DNA of 64,000 bases from positions 1,302,001 through 1,366,000 of the forward strand of contig NW_027490117.1 of assembly GCF_050948175.1 (NCBI RefSeq). Reading direction: 5' to 3'. Under the pieces are notes generated by a model. That model ran no database searches and had not been told where the DNA came from. It saw nothing but the letters and a program-made list of their open reading frames with translations. Shown here piece by piece: positions 62,701 through 64,000 of the stretch. Made by a program: the position numbers and the translations under genes. Within the stretch, counting starts at the first letter, position 1, and each line of letters opens with the position of its first letter. The DNA comes from Xylocopa sonorina (lineage: Eukaryota; Arthropoda; Insecta; Hymenoptera; Apidae).

Positions 62701-64000
62701 ATTTCCTAGCAAGGAAGTGTCGCATTTACATTCATTTGAAGTGTAGACGAGGAATACATAACTCTTCGCAAATCATATTATATCATACAATGAAACATTT
62801 GAAATTAGATGCGATATCGCGTTTTAAGAATCATAAGAACTCTATTGCTACGATACGTAGACTTCTGCAAACGCTATTTCCTTGCAAGGAAGTGTCGCAT
62901 TTACATTCATTTGAAGTGCAGTCGAGAAATACATAACACTTCGCAAATCATATTATATCTTACCATGAAACATAGGAATGACATGCGATATCGCGTTTTA
63001 AGAAGCATTTGAACTCTATTGCTACGATACCTAGACATCTGCAGACGCTATATCCTAGCAAGGAAGTGTCACATTTACATTCATTTCAAGTGTAGACGGG
63101 GAATTCATTACACTTCGCAAATCATATTATATCTTACCATGAAACATAGGAATGACATGCGATATCGCGTTCTAAGAAGCATTAGAAATCTATTGCTACG
63201 ATACGTAGACATCTGCAAACGCTATTTCCTTGCAAGGAAGTGTCGCATTTACATTCATTTGAATCGTATACGAGGAATGCATAACACTTCGCAATGAATA
63301 TTACATCTTATCATGAAACCTAGAAATGAGATGCGATATCGCGTTTTAAGAAGCATTAGAAAGCTATTGCTACGATACGTAGACATCTGCAAACGCTATT
63401 TCCTAGCAAGGAAGTGTCGCATTTACATTCCTTTGAAGTGTAGACGAGGAATACATAACACTTCGCAAATCATATTATATATTACCATGAAACATAGAAA
63501 TGAGATACGATATCGCGTTGTAAGAATCATAAGAACACTATTGCTACGATACGTAGACATCAGCAAACGCTATTTCCTAGCGAAGAAGTGTCGCATTCAC
63601 ATTCATTTGAAGTGTAGACGAGGAATACATAACACTTCGCAAATCATATTATATCTTACCAAGAAACATAGAAATGAGATGCGATATCGCGTTTTAAGAA
63701 GCATTAGAACTCTATCGCTACGATACCTAGACATCTGCAGACGCTACTTCCTAGCAAGGAAATGTCGCATTTACATTCATTTGAAGTGTAGACGAGGAAT
63801 ACAAAACACTTCGCAAAGCATATTATATCTTACCATGAAACATGGAAATGATGTGCGATATCGCGTTTTAAGAAGCATTAGAACCCTATTGCTACGGTAC
63901 GTAGACATCTGCAAACGCTATTTCCTTGCAAGGAAGTGTCGCATTTACATTCAATTGAAGTGTACACGAGGAATACATAACACTTCGCAAATCATATTAT
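59723..64000 (+). repeat. Right-end mosaic of short HOR segments
   Basis: About 24 units made of short segments matching several places upstream. 60758 and 61976 are seven units apart (1218 bp). The segment from about 62640 to 63170 matches 44028 onward (offset 18612). From 63173 it follows the 38.64 kb and 53.6 kb family, and from about 63830 it changes to the CATGGAAATGATGTGCG unit of 50.6 and 58.1 kb. The window ends inside a unit. Confidence 0.85.

Larger units (their letters stand above)
1..64000. repeat. 174 bp tandem satellite array (whole window)
   Basis: Every part of the window is built from a 174 bp unit repeated head to tail in one orientation. A handy landmark is GGAAGTGTCGCATT, which recurs at 1, 175, 349, 523 and onward. 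Following equivalent positions from 306 to 63019 gives exactly 361 units after correcting for ten recognisable indel alleles, so the window holds about 368 unit equivalents. The first and last bases both lie inside units, so the array extends past both ends. A consensus-like unit has 63 G+C of 174 (36%) and 9 CpG. No unique sequence, mobile element or gene interrupts it. Unit length and homogeneity resemble centromeric or pericentromeric satellites of eukaryotes; that location is inference. I do not recognise the family by name. Confidence 0.98.

Noticed and set aside
24..63297. About a hundred plus-strand open reading frames of 61-476 codons with a shared 58-residue repeat
   Set aside because: They are the same satellite unit read in one frame, open only because the unit length is a multiple of three. 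They end at type B stops, TAGGTA alleles or 1-2 bp indels. Nonsynonymous and synonymous changes are both frequent (for example TTG/TCG, GTA/CTA, AAA/AGA). I called no CDS.
1..64000. CRISPR array
   Set aside because: The repeats are contiguous 174 bp units with no unique spacers, and there are no cas genes.
1..64000. CENP-B box in the unit
   Set aside because: TTCGCAAATCATATTAT does not fit the TTCG-N4-A-N2-CGGG core on either strand, and no CGGG follows at the right distance. A different binding protein cannot be excluded.
1..64000. tRNA, rRNA, small RNA genes, promoters or terminators
   Set aside because: I see no cloverleaf, rRNA core motif or isolated regulatory signal. TATA-like ATATTATATC occurs in every unit and is not evidence for a promoter.
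1..64000. Half-unit (87 bp) internal duplication of the monomer
   Set aside because: GAAGTGT occurs twice 24 bp apart and GTAGAC twice about 110 bp apart, but the two halves do not align beyond these short words.
1..64000. Bacterial or phage origin
   Set aside because: A 64 kb gene-free array of 174 bp units with multi-level HORs is not known from prokaryotes and fits eukaryotic heterochromatin.

Overview
The whole 64 kb window is one uninterrupted tandem satellite DNA array. The repeat unit is 174 bp, AT-rich (63 G+C in one consensus-like unit, about 36%), all in the same orientation. The array runs off both ends of the window. I see no convincing gene, RNA gene, transposon, CRISPR array or unique-sequence spacer anywhere in it. 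A long homogeneous array of 174 bp units with multi-level higher-order repeats (HORs) points to eukaryotic heterochromatin, typical of centromeric or pericentromeric satellites. I cannot name the species. CpG is not depleted (9 per unit against about 5.7 expected), which argues mildly against a heavily methylated vertebrate or plant genome.

Units fall into two main subfamilies. Type A reads TTCGCAAATCAT and carries the palindrome GCGATATCGC. Type B reads TTCGCAATGAAT and usually ends that segment with CAATATCTCG. Chimeric B/A units and several linked haplotypes also occur. Because 174 = 3 x 58, a type A run leaves one plus-strand frame open, giving apparent proteins of up to 476 codons built from a 58-residue repeat. 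I treat these as by-products of the repeat, not genes.

Layout: (1) 1-9.4 kb: mixed A/B units in 2-, 5- and 6-unit HORs, with one 77 bp deletion at 1250/1251. (2) 9.4-11.6 kb: a 7-unit (1218 bp) HOR in two copies. (3) 11.4-22.2 kb: a large HOR present as a 23-unit copy (3998 bp), a 28-unit copy (4868 bp) and a truncated third copy. (4) 22.5-29.4 kb: a 14/15-unit HOR (2433, 2434 and about 2.06 kb of a third copy). (5) 30.3-36.1 kb: a 13/12-unit HOR (2260 and 2088 bp plus a partial copy). (6) 32.9-64 kb: near-identical blocks of 1-3.7 kb repeated at offsets of 1043, 6787, 6958, 7481, 8003, 8350 and larger, forming a mosaic in which B units are rare.

The unit register can be followed across the window. 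Between two equivalent positions (306 and 63019) there are exactly 361 units once ten distinct indel alleles (31 occurrences, net -101 bp) are counted, so the window holds about 368 unit equivalents. Nothing here looks like a protein-coding system. What is interesting is the array's architecture: nested HORs, length constancy, symmetric sequence motifs kept in both subfamilies, and clear footprints of unequal exchange.
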